From: Alphaproteobacteria bacterium
GTDB taxonomy: Bacteria > Pseudomonadota > Alphaproteobacteria > Caulobacterales > Parvularculaceae
Assembly: GCA_030433215.1 (NCBI GenBank)
Contig: JAUIMC010000003.1
Coordinates: 62,001 to 126,000 of the forward strand
DNA: 64,000 nt
Direction of reading: 5' to 3'
The position numbers were made by a program, and so were the translations under genes. The notes under the pieces were generated by a model. It was not told the DNA's origin. It ran no database searches and saw only the letters and a program-made list of their open reading frames with translations. Positions 54,139 to 63,783 of the stretch are shown in pieces (the first letter of the stretch is position 1; every line of letters starts with the position of its first letter).

Positions 54139-55239
54139 CTAACCGTGCGAAGCGTCACGCAGCATAATCAGTCCATCGCCCTCGCGATCGACCTCGATGG
54201 AGAGGCCATGTTCCAAGACACTCAAGAGACTCTCGACATCATCGGTCCTGAAATACCCCCCGACGCGCCGATCCCGGATTGAATCATCAACGATGATAAA
54301 GCGCGCTTCGGAATACCGGCTGAGTTCAGACACAACATTTTCCAGCGGCTCGCCCTCAAAAATCAGCATGCCGCGCCGCCAGGCGAGCTCCCGGTCGATT
54401 GCGGCTTCGGAAACAGACGTAACTTTCTCCGGCTCCGTCATGTCGGCGCCGAGCCGTTGACCGGCCTCCAGATAAACCGTGGCGAGCGGTTTCGGTTTTT
54501 CAACAACTTCTGGTTTGTGCGCCGTTGCTGGCCGGGGCGCCGGCATATCTTTCTTCGTCACCTCGACCTTGCCTTCGGTGACGAGCACTTCGACCGGCGC
54601 ATCCGGCGTCAAGCGAACATTGAAGGCGGTGCCGACGGCGCGAACCGCGGTATCGCCCGCCATTGCGATGAAAGGCCGGTCGGGATTCTTCGCCACCTTG
54701 AAATGCGCCTCGCCCTTGGAGAGCCGCACCAGGCGTTTATTGTCCGCATATTCGACATCGACGATCGAATTCGTATTGAGCTCGATGACGGACCCGTCCG
54801 CCAGTTCGATGGTGCGCTGCTGGCCGACGGCCGTCGCATAGCTCGTTGGCGGATGGGGCGCATTGCGCGGCGTTGCGATAAATAATGTCAGCGCTACCGC
54901 CAAAATCAGCGACGCGGCGATTGCGCCATAGCGCAGCACGCCGAGCGGGACCGGAACAAGACGCTGGCGTTCTTCTTCATCAACGCCGCGCTTGACCGTT
55001 TTCAGTTTTGCGTCCTGCTTCAGAACGGCGAGCTCATCGAGCCGGCCCCAGACCTTTTTGAACTCTTCGACGGCGCGTGCATGGCGCGGATCTTTTTTCA
55101 GCCATGCATTGAATTCCGCGCGCAGCTCCGGCCCGGCGTCTTCCGCATCAAGGCGCCAGACCCATTGAGCGGCCTCTTCTTCGAGCGCAGTCCGATCCTT
55201 AAGATGGTGCACGCGGTTATCGCGATCGGACGCCGTCAT
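54139..55239 (-). CDS. FecR-family anti-sigma factor
   Basis: The 366-residue protein has an N-terminal cytoplasmic anti-sigma region with the DUF4880-type pattern EAAQWVWRLDAEDAGPELRA (residues about 18-60), one transmembrane helix near 105-125 (YGAIAASLILAVALTLFI), and the periplasmic FecR domain (VGQQRTIELADGSVIELNTN, LVRLSKGEAHFKVAKN, VRAVGTAFNVR) followed by a C-terminal STN-like region (ENVVSELSRYSEARFIIVDD). It holds the sigma factor inactive until the TonB receptor signals. Its start overlaps the sigma gene by four bases. Confidence 0.95.
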   Translation of the reverse strand: MTASDRDNRVHHLKDRTALEEEAAQWVWRLDAEDAGPELRAEFNAWLKKDPRHARAVEEFKKVWGRLDELAVLKQDAKLKTVKRGVDEEERQRLVPVPLGVLRYGAIAASLILAVALTLFIATPRNAPHPPTSYATAVGQQRTIELADGSVIELNTNSIVDVEYADNKRLVRLSKGEAHFKVAKNPDRPFIAMAGDTAVRAVGTAFNVRLTPDAPVEVLVTEGKVEVTKKDMPAPRPATAHKPEVVEKPKPLATVYLEAGQRLGADMTEPEKVTSVSEAAIDRELAWRRGMLIFEGEPLENVVSELSRYSEARFIIVDDSIRDRRVGGYFRTDDVESLLSVLEHGLSIEVDREGDGLIMLRDASHG

Positions 55240-55856
55240 GAGCGGCCTCCGCGTTTATCTGCACCCGACGATGCTGAATCCCTGTCGTCATAACCGTCGT
55301 CATGCACATTCTCGCCGGCGTCATGGCGCGTAAGAAAGTCCCGGCACGCGACAATGCCGCGGCCGACATGTTTTTCTATGGTGCTGGGGGCGATGCCAAG
55401 CACGTCCGAAATCTCCTTATGGGAAAGGTTGTAGACTTTCCGCATGATAAAGACGCGGCGCGCCTGCGGCGGCAATCGATCGATCGCTTCCGCGAGCGCC
55501 CCGAGCCGCTCGCGCGCCACCAGCAGATCATCCGCCGCGGCGCACATATCCTTGACGCTTAAGGCGTCCACATCCTCCACTGCCTCGATCGGCGAATTGC
55601 GGTTTTTCCGGTAGCGCTGAATGAAGAGATTGTGAGCGGTGCGAAAGAGGAATGCGCGAGGGTTCTCGATGTCCTGGCCGCGCTGGGCTTCGTAGACTCG
55701 GAGATAGGCTTCCTGCTCGATTTCTTCGGCCTCATGCGGCGAGCGCGACAATTGCAGAAGATAGCGTTTCAGGGCCGCGGAATGCCGGTGGACATGGGCC
55801 AGGAACCAGCCGCTCCCCCCGTCGGTCCTTTCTTTTTTTTCGTCCTGGTCGGCCAT
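55236..55856 (-). CDS. FecI-like ECF sigma factor
   Basis: The 206-residue factor shows sigma region 2 (LKRYLLQLSRSPHEAEEIEQ, EAYLRVYEAQR, PRAFLFRTAHNLFIQRYRKN) and region 4 (LPPQARRVFIMRKVYNLSHK, EISDVLGIAPSTIEKHVGRG). It transcribes the receptor operon when released by FecR. An acidic/Gly-rich N-terminus and a short Asp/Ser-rich tail are extra. It is the first gene of the leftward sigma-FecR-receptor-protease cluster. The 346 bases upstream (55857-56202) hold no gene that I can support and should contain its promoter. Confidence 0.95.
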   Translation of the reverse strand: MADQDEKKERTDGGSGWFLAHVHRHSAALKRYLLQLSRSPHEAEEIEQEAYLRVYEAQRGQDIENPRAFLFRTAHNLFIQRYRKNRNSPIEAVEDVDALSVKDMCAAADDLLVARERLGALAEAIDRLPPQARRVFIMRKVYNLSHKEISDVLGIAPSTIEKHVGRGIVACRDFLTRHDAGENVHDDGYDDRDSASSGADKRGGRS

Positions 55857-56202
55857 ATCCTGCAGGCTCCGTCACGCCCCATCAAACCACGCCCGGCGCG
55901 CCATTCCCCTGTTTTTGCTTAGGATTTTTTACCCGCCGGCAAGGCTTAGGATGACGTTTTTTTGAAAGCCCGTCCAGATGTGGCGCCGGGAACGCAGGGC
56001 CGGCTGAAAAAACTTTCAACATCGACTGGCGGCGCCCGGGGCCCCAGGCGTCAAAGGTATGCAGGCATTTTGCAGCGACCTATCGGTGCCCCACACAGCC
56101 CTCTAATTTCGCCGGTCTGGCGGAATTTCCGCTCCAGAGCGTCATAAACCATACGGGATGCCCAAGAGGGCGCGGCGGCGCAAGCCGGCGCGGGGATTTT
56201 CT

Positions 56203-56643
56203 ATGAAACCAAGATTTTTATTGCTCGCTTCACTTGCGCTCACTGCATGCGCAACCGGCTCGTCCGGCGGACCGGAAGATGCGGGGCGCCGCGGCGAAGA
56301 AATCGACACCGTATGTTTCACCGGCGGGCTCTCCGGATTCTACGAAGCGGGGAGCAACGCGGTCATCCTGCGCCGCAGCCCGAGCGAGTCCTATCTCGTC
56401 GAGACCGGCTACTGCCCCAATATGAGAGCCGTTGAAGGCCTCAAAATCGACGACCCCAGCATGTGTCTGAAGCGCGGCTCGCGGCTTCTCGTATACGATA
56501 CGCAGTTCCCCCGTTCCGGCGAACCTGCCGACCGGCCGGATCGCTGCCTAGTGAACCGGGTCTATGAATGGCTGCCGGCGCAAAACGAAGAAATGATCGC
56601 GCTCGCTGCGCCGCGACAGGCGACGAACAAAAATACGCAATAA
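56203..56643 (+). CDS. DUF6491-like lipoprotein
   Basis: The start is ATG 56203 (MKPRFLLLASLALTACATGS), preceded by GGGGA, giving a lipoprotein signal with lipobox LTAC (Cys16). The 146-residue product has a conserved-looking domain: DTVCFTGGLSGFYEAGSNAV, YLVETGYCPNM, SMCLKRGSRLLVYD and CLVNRVYEW, with Cys pairs that probably form disulphides in the periplasm. The pattern resembles DUF6491 proteins of unknown function (name from memory). It is divergent from the ECF sigma gene. Confidence 0.6.
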   Translation: MKPRFLLLASLALTACATGSSGGPEDAGRRGEEIDTVCFTGGLSGFYEAGSNAVILRRSPSESYLVETGYCPNMRAVEGLKIDDPSMCLKRGSRLLVYDTQFPRSGEPADRPDRCLVNRVYEWLPAQNEEMIALAAPRQATNKNTQ

Positions 56644-56998
56644 TCGCCCCTTCACTCCGCATAGATCAGCAGAATTGCGCGCCGCCCGCGCGGCTTGCGA
56701 TGGATACACGCGCAACGCCTCTGAATGCAGCGTTAATGCGCGCTTGCGCGCCTGTCCCCTATCGGCCAACCGTTTGAAAAACACGATCAAATGAGCGCTT
56801 CTGAGTGGCGGCATGGTCGCCGCTCTGCGTCTTATCAAATGGAACGCGCGTGCGTGAGGCGATCCTCAATGCGCCGCGCGCCGTTTCGGTAAAGCGCCCT
56901 CTGGACCGGAGCAGCGTTCCACCTATTCGCCTGAAGCAGCGCGGGACGCCGTGTTCCCGCGCTGCTTCTTTTTCAAGTTTGTGACCGGAATGATGACA
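56644..56998. other. 355-base interval ending in a terminator before the M16 gene
   Basis: No protein gene is supported. The interval is GC-rich and contains a very strong hairpin terminator at 56933-56973, only 25 bases before the M16 peptidase start. It may hold a small RNA or an attenuating 5' leader of the peptidase gene. Confidence 0.5.
56933..56973 (+). terminator. Strong intrinsic terminator in the M16 leader
   Basis: A perfect 14-bp stem (gaagcagcgcggga / tcccgcgctgcttc) with an 8-nt loop is followed by TTTTT. It points rightward and ends 25 bases before the peptidase start codon, so it either ends an upstream small transcript or attenuates the peptidase gene. Confidence 0.88.
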
Positions 56999-59932
56999 AT
57001 GAAACAGACGATGTTGAAGCTGACCAAAATCGCTCTCCTCGCCGCAGCAAGCCTCGCCGTACTTTCGGCATGCAATAATGAGCAAGCATCGACGCCCAAA
57101 GCAGCGGCGGCCGCGGCGGAAAGCGCAATGACGGCGTCCAAAGTCGACGGCGTGCGCTTCATCGAAAAGGTGACGCGCGGGGAAGGCGACGACTTCGTCA
57201 TTCCTTATGAAAAATACGCGCTCGACAACGGGCTCACCGTGATTCTTCATGAAGACCATTCCGATCCCCTCGTTCATGTAGACGTCACCTATCATGTCGG
57301 CTCCGCGCGCGAGGACATCGGCAAGTCAGGCTTTGCGCATTTCTTCGAGCACATGATGTTCAACGGCTCCGAGAATGTCGCCGATGAAGAGCATTTCGGG
57401 CTGATCACCGACGCCGGAGGTACGCTGAACGGCACCACCAATACCGACCGGACCAATTATTTCGAGACAGTGCCCAACAACCAGCTCGAACGCATGTTGT
57501 GGCTCGAAGCCGATCGCATGGGCTTCCTTCTGCCCGCCGTCACCCAACGGAAATTCGAAATCCAGCGCGCGACGGTCAAGAACGAGCGCGGCCAGCATAT
57601 AGACAACCAGCCTTATGGGCTTGTAGGCGAAAAGCTGAATGAAGCGCTCTACCCGGAAGGTCATCCCTATTCCTGGCAAACCATCGGCTATATGGAGGAC
57701 CTCGACCGGGTCGACGTCAACGACCTCAAAGACTTCTTCCTACGCTGGTACGGGCCGAACAACGCCGCTCTAACTATCGGCGGCGATTTCGACCGCGACC
57801 AGGCGCTAAGCTGGGTCGCAAAGTATTTCGGATCGATCCCACGCGGACCTGAAGTGGGCGAGCCCGAAGCGCCGACATTTACGATCAACAAGAACCGCTA
57901 TCTTTCCTACGAGGACAATGTCGCCCTGCCGCTTATAGTCATGTCCTGGCCGACAACCACACTCATGGACAAAGACGAAGCGCCGCTTGACGTGTTGATG
58001 TCGATCATCGGCACCGGGGATACGTCGCTCCTTTACAAAAACCTCGTCAAGAACGGCCTTGCTGTGCAGGCGCAGGCCGGCCATGGCTGCCAGGAGCTTG
58101 GCTGCACATTCACGGTGAATGCGCTGCCAAACCCCAATGGCGGCGCGAGCCTCGCCGATCTCGAACGTATCATCCGCGAGACGTTCGAGGAATTCGAAGA
58201 GCGCGGCGTCTCGGACGCCGATATCGACCGGTTCAAAATGCGCATTGTCGCGGGCAAGGTCTTCAGCCTCGAGAGCGTTTCCGGCAAGGTCTCGCAGCTC
58301 GCCGCCTATCAGACCTTTTTCGCCAATCCCAATCTCTCGACGGAAGACATCGCACGATATGAGACGGTAACAGCCGAAGACGTGATGGCCGCGTATGAGA
58401 AATATCTCAAAGGCAAGCCGGGCGTCATCCTAAGCGTTCTGCCGAAAGGCAAAGCGCTCGCGCCCGCCAAGCCCGACAACTGGACCTACACGCCGCGCAC
58501 CCTCCCTGTATATCAGCCGCTCTCGGAGAATGATCTCGAGTTCAGGACGGCGACGGATGATTTCGATCGCGGGGAGAAGCCGCCGGTTGGACCCGCGCCC
58601 GAAATCCACACACCGCCGATCTGGCGCGACACGACGCCGAACGGCATCGCGGTTCTCGGGGCTGAAAACAATGAAACGCCGACGACGGCGCTGCAATTGC
58701 AGATCCATATCGGTCAGCGCGAGGAGCCGCTCGACAAGCTCGGGCTGACGGCGCTCACATTCGCCATGCTCGATGAAGCGACCACCGGCGCCAGCAAGGA
58801 GGAGTTGAGCGACAGGCTGCAACGCCTCGGCTCCGGCGTCTCGATCGGCGCCGGTGACGATTATGCAAGCCTCGTTGTGTCAACGCTTACGGATAATCTG
58901 TCCGACACACTCGACATCGCCGCCGCGAAACTGTTCTCGCCTGCGTTCAATGAGGACGACTTCTATCGCGTCAAGGACCAGTTCCTGCAGGCCATCGCCC
59001 AGAAGGAAAAGAACCCGGGCGCGCTTGCCGATGACGTGCGCCGTCTCCTCATTTATGGCGGCGACAACGCTTTCGCGAATGCGGATATGGGAACCGCCGA
59101 CACGATCAGCGCCATCACGCTGGACGACGTCAAAGCTTTTTATGAAGAGAAAGTTCAAAAAGCGAAGGCTCAGATCGTTGTCGTCTCGGACCTGCCGCAA
59201 ACAAAAGTGATCAGCGAGTTCTCGGCTTTCGCGCAATGGAAGGCGGGCGATGCAAAACGCGCTGAGATCCATGCGTTCCCCGCGCTCGAAACCAACGCTA
59301 TCTATCTCATCGACAAGCCAGACGCGGCGCAGTCGGAGATCCGCATTGCGCGCCGAGCCATGCTCTGGGACACCGCCGGCGAATATTTCAAAGCGAACAT
59401 CATGAACTTCCCGCTTGGCGGCTCGTTCAACAGCCGCATCAATCAGAACCTACGCGAGGACAAAGGCTATACTTACGGCGCGCGCAGCGGCTTCGGCGCC
59501 AACGACTATGCGGGAGCCTTCACAGCTAGCGCCGCAGTGCGCGCCAATGCGACCGGCCCTGCGCTTACAGAGTTCTTCAGGGAAATAGACGCCTATCGCG
59601 AAGACGGCGCCACGGACGAAGAACTCGTCTTCGCCAAGAACTCGATCGTTCAGCGCGAGGCCCTAGCCTATGAGACGCCGGGCAAGAAAATCGGCTTCCT
59701 GTCGAACATGCTCACCTTCGATCTGGAGCCGGATTTCGTCGACGATCAGCGCGCGGCGCTTAACGCCATGACGCTAGCGGACGTCAAATTCCTCGCCCGG
59801 CAATATCTCAATACGGACGACATGATCGTCGTCATTGTCGGGGATCGCGACCTCATCCTTGAGGATCTCAAAGGCTTTGGCCGCCGCATCATCGAAATCG
59901 ACGCAAGCGGCGCGCCGATCGCGGCAGAATAG
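56999..59932 (+). CDS. M16-family zinc metallopeptidase lipoprotein
   Basis: The start at ATG 56999 gives a lipoprotein signal (MKQTMLKLTKIALLAAASLA with lipobox LSAC, Cys25) and has GGA nine bases upstream; ATGs at 56990 and 56993 are in frame. The 977-residue protein carries two M16 halves: the catalytic half has the inverted zinc motif FAHFFEHMMFNGSEN (HxxEH) and the downstream Glu region, with LERMLWLEADRMGFLLP. The second half (from about residue 530) has FPLGGSFNSRINQNLREDKG and YTYGARSGF, typical of the non-catalytic half. Such pitrilysin-like proteins degrade peptides in the periplasm. It lies beside the TonB receptor/protease cluster and may share its peptide-use role. Confidence 0.93.
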   Translation: MKQTMLKLTKIALLAAASLAVLSACNNEQASTPKAAAAAAESAMTASKVDGVRFIEKVTRGEGDDFVIPYEKYALDNGLTVILHEDHSDPLVHVDVTYHVGSAREDIGKSGFAHFFEHMMFNGSENVADEEHFGLITDAGGTLNGTTNTDRTNYFETVPNNQLERMLWLEADRMGFLLPAVTQRKFEIQRATVKNERGQHIDNQPYGLVGEKLNEALYPEGHPYSWQTIGYMEDLDRVDVNDLKDFFLRWYGPNNAALTIGGDFDRDQALSWVAKYFGSIPRGPEVGEPEAPTFTINKNRYLSYEDNVALPLIVMSWPTTTLMDKDEAPLDVLMSIIGTGDTSLLYKNLVKNGLAVQAQAGHGCQELGCTFTVNALPNPNGGASLADLERIIRETFEEFEERGVSDADIDRFKMRIVAGKVFSLESVSGKVSQLAAYQTFFANPNLSTEDIARYETVTAEDVMAAYEKYLKGKPGVILSVLPKGKALAPAKPDNWTYTPRTLPVYQPLSENDLEFRTATDDFDRGEKPPVGPAPEIHTPPIWRDTTPNGIAVLGAENNETPTTALQLQIHIGQREEPLDKLGLTALTFAMLDEATTGASKEELSDRLQRLGSGVSIGAGDDYASLVVSTLTDNLSDTLDIAAAKLFSPAFNEDDFYRVKDQFLQAIAQKEKNPGALADDVRRLLIYGGDNAFANADMGTADTISAITLDDVKAFYEEKVQKAKAQIVVVSDLPQTKVISEFSAFAQWKAGDAKRAEIHAFPALETNAIYLIDKPDAAQSEIRIARRAMLWDTAGEYFKANIMNFPLGGSFNSRINQNLREDKGYTYGARSGFGANDYAGAFTASAAVRANATGPALTEFFREIDAYREDGATDEELVFAKNSIVQREALAYETPGKKIGFLSNMLTFDLEPDFVDDQRAALNAMTLADVKFLARQYLNTDDMIVVIVGDRDLILEDLKGFGRRIIEIDASGAPIAAE

Positions 59933-60841
59933 TTGCGGCGGGGTCATGCTGATTTCGGCGCGAAAACGCCCCCCGCAGTTTTCCCTCATTCTGAAGCGGC
60001 CCGGCGCCGGCTCCATAAACTCAACCTGGGCTGAGACAATCTCGCGGACCCAGCGTTATCCCTCCTACGTTTTTCCGAAAGTCAGAATATCGCTCCCCAG
60101 GAAGGCGCTGCCGACGGCCGGCGCCCGCTTGCCTGTGGGGAAAGAACGGACCGGGCCGGAGTAGGAGAGCGCCATAAGAGCCCCCCTCGCCTGCAACTTC
60201 TGCCGCGACGCTCGCGGCGGATAGGTCGCGAATCTAAGTGGCGTGCCTTGCGATCTACAATAACGTATGCCTGCACGGGGCGTGGATCTAGTATGGCACC
60301 GCAGACGAGGTTCGCAAGGCCGTCGCCGTCATGCTGGCGGCGAGTCCTGACTCGGACGCAGAAGAACGGGCGCCATGGTGGTTTCGAGGGCACGAGCGTT
60401 TCGGAATATGCCGTGTTTGACGAGTTTGTGCCCTTGCCGAATTCATCGGGGGCACGGGAGACTTGGATCGATGCTCGGGGAGCTAGTATTAGAAAGCGTA
60501 AAATGCTCGGCTTTACGCAAATTCAGCAAGGTCAGGTTGCGTTAAGATCGGCGCAAAAAGTTCGAAGGATAAACGAGGTTGAGAATGGAAAAATGGCTAT
60601 TGCAAATGGCTATTGCACACCCTAATGCACCTGCGGTGCGGACGGGCTGGCGCCCGCCTGACCATAAGCATTTGAATCTCCGGACTGAAACTTTCAGCAA
60701 GGCCGTACACAGAGTAGCGCCACGTCGATTACCCCGGCGCATGCGGCCTGTCTTATGACGCTGATCGCGTTGTCTCTTTTCCTCCGTACACGCGATTACG
60801 CATTTTCAATCCTTGCGCATGTTTGTCCTCGTTTGCGCGCT
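59933..60841. other. 909-base gene-poor, apparently degraded stretch
   Basis: No intact gene is supported. A coding-like run TADEVRKAVAVMLAASPDSD followed by AEERAPWWFRGHERFGICRV (+ strand, about 60294-60413) is bounded by stops and has no start, suggesting a gene remnant. A 13-bp tandem duplication lies at 60591-60616. Composition changes within the stretch, as expected at a junction between chromosome or cargo and the conjugation block. Confidence 0.45.
60591..60616. repeat. 13-bp tandem duplication
   Basis: The unit aaatggctattgc occurs twice head-to-tail (60591-60603 and 60604-60616). A recent slippage or footprint of an excised element would look like this. Confidence 0.7.
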
Positions 60842-61981
60842 CTAACGTTCGGGCTCGCGATCCATGGCGCGGTTGCGCTGTTTCAGGTCCGGTCCGCGCG
60901 ACGATCCGCCGTGCTGTGCGGGCCCCATGATTAGCTGAATCTGGCGCGCGATCTGCGCCAGTTGCGCCGCAATTTTCGCGCTCGACTGACGTTTTTTTGT
61001 ATGTTCGAAGGCTCGATTTTGCGCGGGATTCAGCTCCCGATTCATTGGTTTTTGATCAAGCGCCGGCCGCTCCAGTGCGGATGAGGGCGCGCGAATCTGA
61101 TCTTGCTTCAACACAAATCCGAGCGTTTTTGCTTCCTCCCGCCACGCTGAAAACAGCACTCTCGTCTCGGTTTTTTCTTTCGCCCGTCGGGTTCGCAGCG
61201 TCGCCAATTCCATGCCGCGCGGGGTCGAATAGCCATGCGCTTTTGCGGCTTCCGTAATGGCCTCGCGACGTTTGGAAAAGGCTTGTTCGACATCGCGCGG
61301 GATCGCCGCCACGCGGAAATTTTCAGCGGTTCTTTCAAGCGCGATGCCTTCGCGTTCGAGGCCTTTTGCGAACTCGTTCCGGTATTCAAGGCCGGCCTGT
61401 TTCTGGGCGAGATAGAGTTCCTTGCTGAGGATCGCGCCCCAGCTTCCGTCGCGGCGCGGCGCCAGGTTGAAGATGAAAGTATGGGTGTGAATCTGCGGGT
61501 CAAGATCGCGGCTCGTGTGGTGATCGAACTGCGCCGTGAGGAGGCCGGCCGTGCGTTCGCGAATGCGCCCGCCCTTGCCTCTGCGGGCCCAGGCGGCGTT
61601 CTGTTCGAGATATTTTGTGGCCTTCAGGACCGCGTTTCGCTGCGCGGCTTCGATGATCTGACGGTCCTGTTCTGACGAAAGCGCCCACAGGACGGAGACG
61701 GATTTGGGCGCCGAGAACGTCATGTCCCAGCCGGCGGAATGGGTGTTCTCGCGCCCGCCGCGGGCGACAAGGTCGAGCCCGGATTTGGGGTCGCGGCCCA
61801 TCAGGGCCGCCTCGAATTCATGTCTTGTGACCGGGCCTTCAAGAGAGAGCTGGTCGGCGCCGCGGCCGGCCCAGCGGCCCGGCGGCTCGCCCTCACGGGC
61901 GTAGTAATTGTCGGCGCCGAGATGGCTGTAATAGGCGAGCGCCGCCTTCGCGCCGCCCCTTGCAGAGATGGTCGCGACCAT
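60842..61981 (-). CDS. MobF (TrwC-type) relaxase, helicase domain absent
   Basis: The 379-residue protein is the relaxase half of TrwC/TraI: MVATISARGGAKAALAYYSH with the catalytic Tyr pair at residues 17-18 and further Tyr at 26-27 (NYYARE), the fold segment GWDMTFSAPKSVSVLWAL, and the HUH metal site HHTSRDLDPQIHTHTF. The helicase half of full TrwC proteins (about 600 further residues) is missing; the C-terminus is a Gln/Arg-rich helical tail (NPAQNRAFEHTKKRQSSAKI). Shortened MobF relaxases are known, so it may be functional. Its start shares one base with the stop of the coupling-protein gene (TGATG), so the two are translationally coupled. Confidence 0.9.
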   Translation of the reverse strand: MVATISARGGAKAALAYYSHLGADNYYAREGEPPGRWAGRGADQLSLEGPVTRHEFEAALMGRDPKSGLDLVARGGRENTHSAGWDMTFSAPKSVSVLWALSSEQDRQIIEAAQRNAVLKATKYLEQNAAWARRGKGGRIRERTAGLLTAQFDHHTSRDLDPQIHTHTFIFNLAPRRDGSWGAILSKELYLAQKQAGLEYRNEFAKGLEREGIALERTAENFRVAAIPRDVEQAFSKRREAITEAAKAHGYSTPRGMELATLRTRRAKEKTETRVLFSAWREEAKTLGFVLKQDQIRAPSSALERPALDQKPMNRELNPAQNRAFEHTKKRQSSAKIAAQLAQIARQIQLIMGPAQHGGSSRGPDLKQRNRAMDREPER

Positions 61982-63783
61982 CAGGATTTGAGCTTCCGGA
62001 TCGCTTCGGCGCGCGCGCCGGAAATCCCTTTCGGACCCTTCGAGGGCGCGTCGGGATCGGGTTCCGGCGGCTCTTCATTCGTCTTGGGTGGCTTTGAAGC
62101 GGCCCTTGTCCAGCGCGCCGGGACGGATGAAGGGCGCAGTTTTTCGAGCGTAATGTAAGGGAAAGTCAGCTCGAAAATGTCCTCTCCGACGCCAAGGATG
62201 AGCGCCTTCACGCCCTTTCGTGTCGGCCCGAGCCGGGTAGAGAGTTCAGACGGCGAAACGACGAGGCGCCGCTCGCGGTCCTTGCGCCAGGTGACGCTCA
62301 TTCCGTTCGGGGTCTGCGTGCGGCTCTTGACGGTTTTTTCCACTTCCTGAAAGCCGATCAGCTCCGAAATTTCCTTCGCGGCGTGGGATAAATTGAGGCG
62401 CCCGACGATCTGCGTGCCGATCATGCTCATCCAGCCGTCGCCGCGATTGCGGCCGTAGGTTTCGCGCAATTGCGCGATGTCCTGGGCGCCGATCACGGTG
62501 ATAATGCCCTTAGACCGGCCGAGATCGATGAGCGTCGAAAACTGGTCGAGCCGGGGCAATTGCGGGAATTCATCGAGGAAAAGCCAGATGCGGCGGTGCT
62601 TCGATTCCTCAAGCGCGGGGCTCCCCACGGCCGAGGCGAGAAGCGAGATCAGCCCGCCCATCCACGCCGCCGAAAGCTTCGGATAGCGTCCGTCCTGCTG
62701 CAGGATTACGGGGCGGAACGGCGCCGGATTTTCGAGCCAACGCGACACGGAAAAACGCTGGTTTTCGTTTTCCTCCCAGGCGTCGGCCAGCGTTGCGACC
62801 ACGTTCATATGCGACTGGAAGGTCGAAAGGATGCCTTGCGTCGTCTTCGATTCTGGATGTTCGAGGCTGCGGGTTGCGTTCGGATGACTGCGCGTGGCGA
62901 TCTCCAGAAGCTTGTCGGCGCTAAGCGTCGCGGTCTCCTGAAGGTCGCGCCAGGTCCAGTTTGCACCCTTCGTTTGCTGCAGATGGACGGCGCAGGCGAC
63001 GAAAATCTCGCGAGCGGCATCCGCCCACATGGGATCGGAACTTGCCGGAATGATGCGCGCGGCAAGCTCGCGCGCGTCCTGCTTCGTGCGGCAGTCGCTC
63101 GCCACATCCCATACGGCGGACCGCGCGTCCTGAGGCGCGATCAGGACCGGATCGCCGGGGAGCGATGCGGTCATGTCGCCCTTCACATCGAGCACGATGA
63201 CGCCGTCGCCGCGCTTAATGGCGCCAAGGATCAGGCCCAGCATGATCTGCGTTTTGCCGGCGCCGACGCTGCCCGTAACGAGAAAATGCCGGGATTCCCG
63301 GTCTCGACTCATGGGCAGGCCCCGCGCTAGATCGAGCCCTTCTCCGGAGAGTTCGCATTCTTTTCGAAGAGCCCTCTTGATGGCCCGTTTGGCGTTCGCG
63401 CCTGCATACCGCACCGGGCCCCAAACCACTTTCGCGGCCGGTTGCCTCAGGCGCGACGCGATGGCGAAGGCGAAGAGCGAAAGAAGGCTCAAGCCTGAGA
63501 ACGCCAGCAGCGCGTTGATGCGGAATTCGAGCGCGCCGAGCGCGCGGTATCGCGCGAAATGCACCTTGCAATCGTTCCAGTAATATTGCGCGGCCTTGTC
63601 GCCGAAAAGGCTTAGCGCCCTGTCATGCAGACACTGGCGCATGTGATCGGCAGGCACGGGATAAGGGCCGTTCTGCGTCGCCGCCATCACGGGGAATGCA
63701 TCGCCAAGAGCGAATTTATAAATGGCCACAGCGATTGCGAAGCAAAACACGGCGGCGAGAATCAACATGCGGGCTATGTTCAT
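61981..63783 (-). CDS. TraD/TrwB-like conjugative coupling ATPase
   Basis: The 600-residue protein has two N-terminal membrane helices (about 5-25 and 85-108), then the hexameric ATPase domain with Walker A VTGSVGAGKTQIMLG near residue 170 and Walker B RRIWLFLDEFPQLPRL near 395. FIDLGRSKGIITVIGAQDIA is another T4CP feature. It has the 'type IV secretion system DNA-binding domain' architecture of TraD/TrwB. It links the relaxase-DNA complex to the mating channel. The gene overlaps the small upstream gene by four bases and the relaxase by one. No mating-pair-formation genes are within the window. Confidence 0.92.
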   Translation of the reverse strand: MNIARMLILAAVFCFAIAVAIYKFALGDAFPVMAATQNGPYPVPADHMRQCLHDRALSLFGDKAAQYYWNDCKVHFARYRALGALEFRINALLAFSGLSLLSLFAFAIASRLRQPAAKVVWGPVRYAGANAKRAIKRALRKECELSGEGLDLARGLPMSRDRESRHFLVTGSVGAGKTQIMLGLILGAIKRGDGVIVLDVKGDMTASLPGDPVLIAPQDARSAVWDVASDCRTKQDARELAARIIPASSDPMWADAAREIFVACAVHLQQTKGANWTWRDLQETATLSADKLLEIATRSHPNATRSLEHPESKTTQGILSTFQSHMNVVATLADAWEENENQRFSVSRWLENPAPFRPVILQQDGRYPKLSAAWMGGLISLLASAVGSPALEESKHRRIWLFLDEFPQLPRLDQFSTLIDLGRSKGIITVIGAQDIAQLRETYGRNRGDGWMSMIGTQIVGRLNLSHAAKEISELIGFQEVEKTVKSRTQTPNGMSVTWRKDRERRLVVSPSELSTRLGPTRKGVKALILGVGEDIFELTFPYITLEKLRPSSVPARWTRAASKPPKTNEEPPEPDPDAPSKGPKGISGARAEAIRKLKS

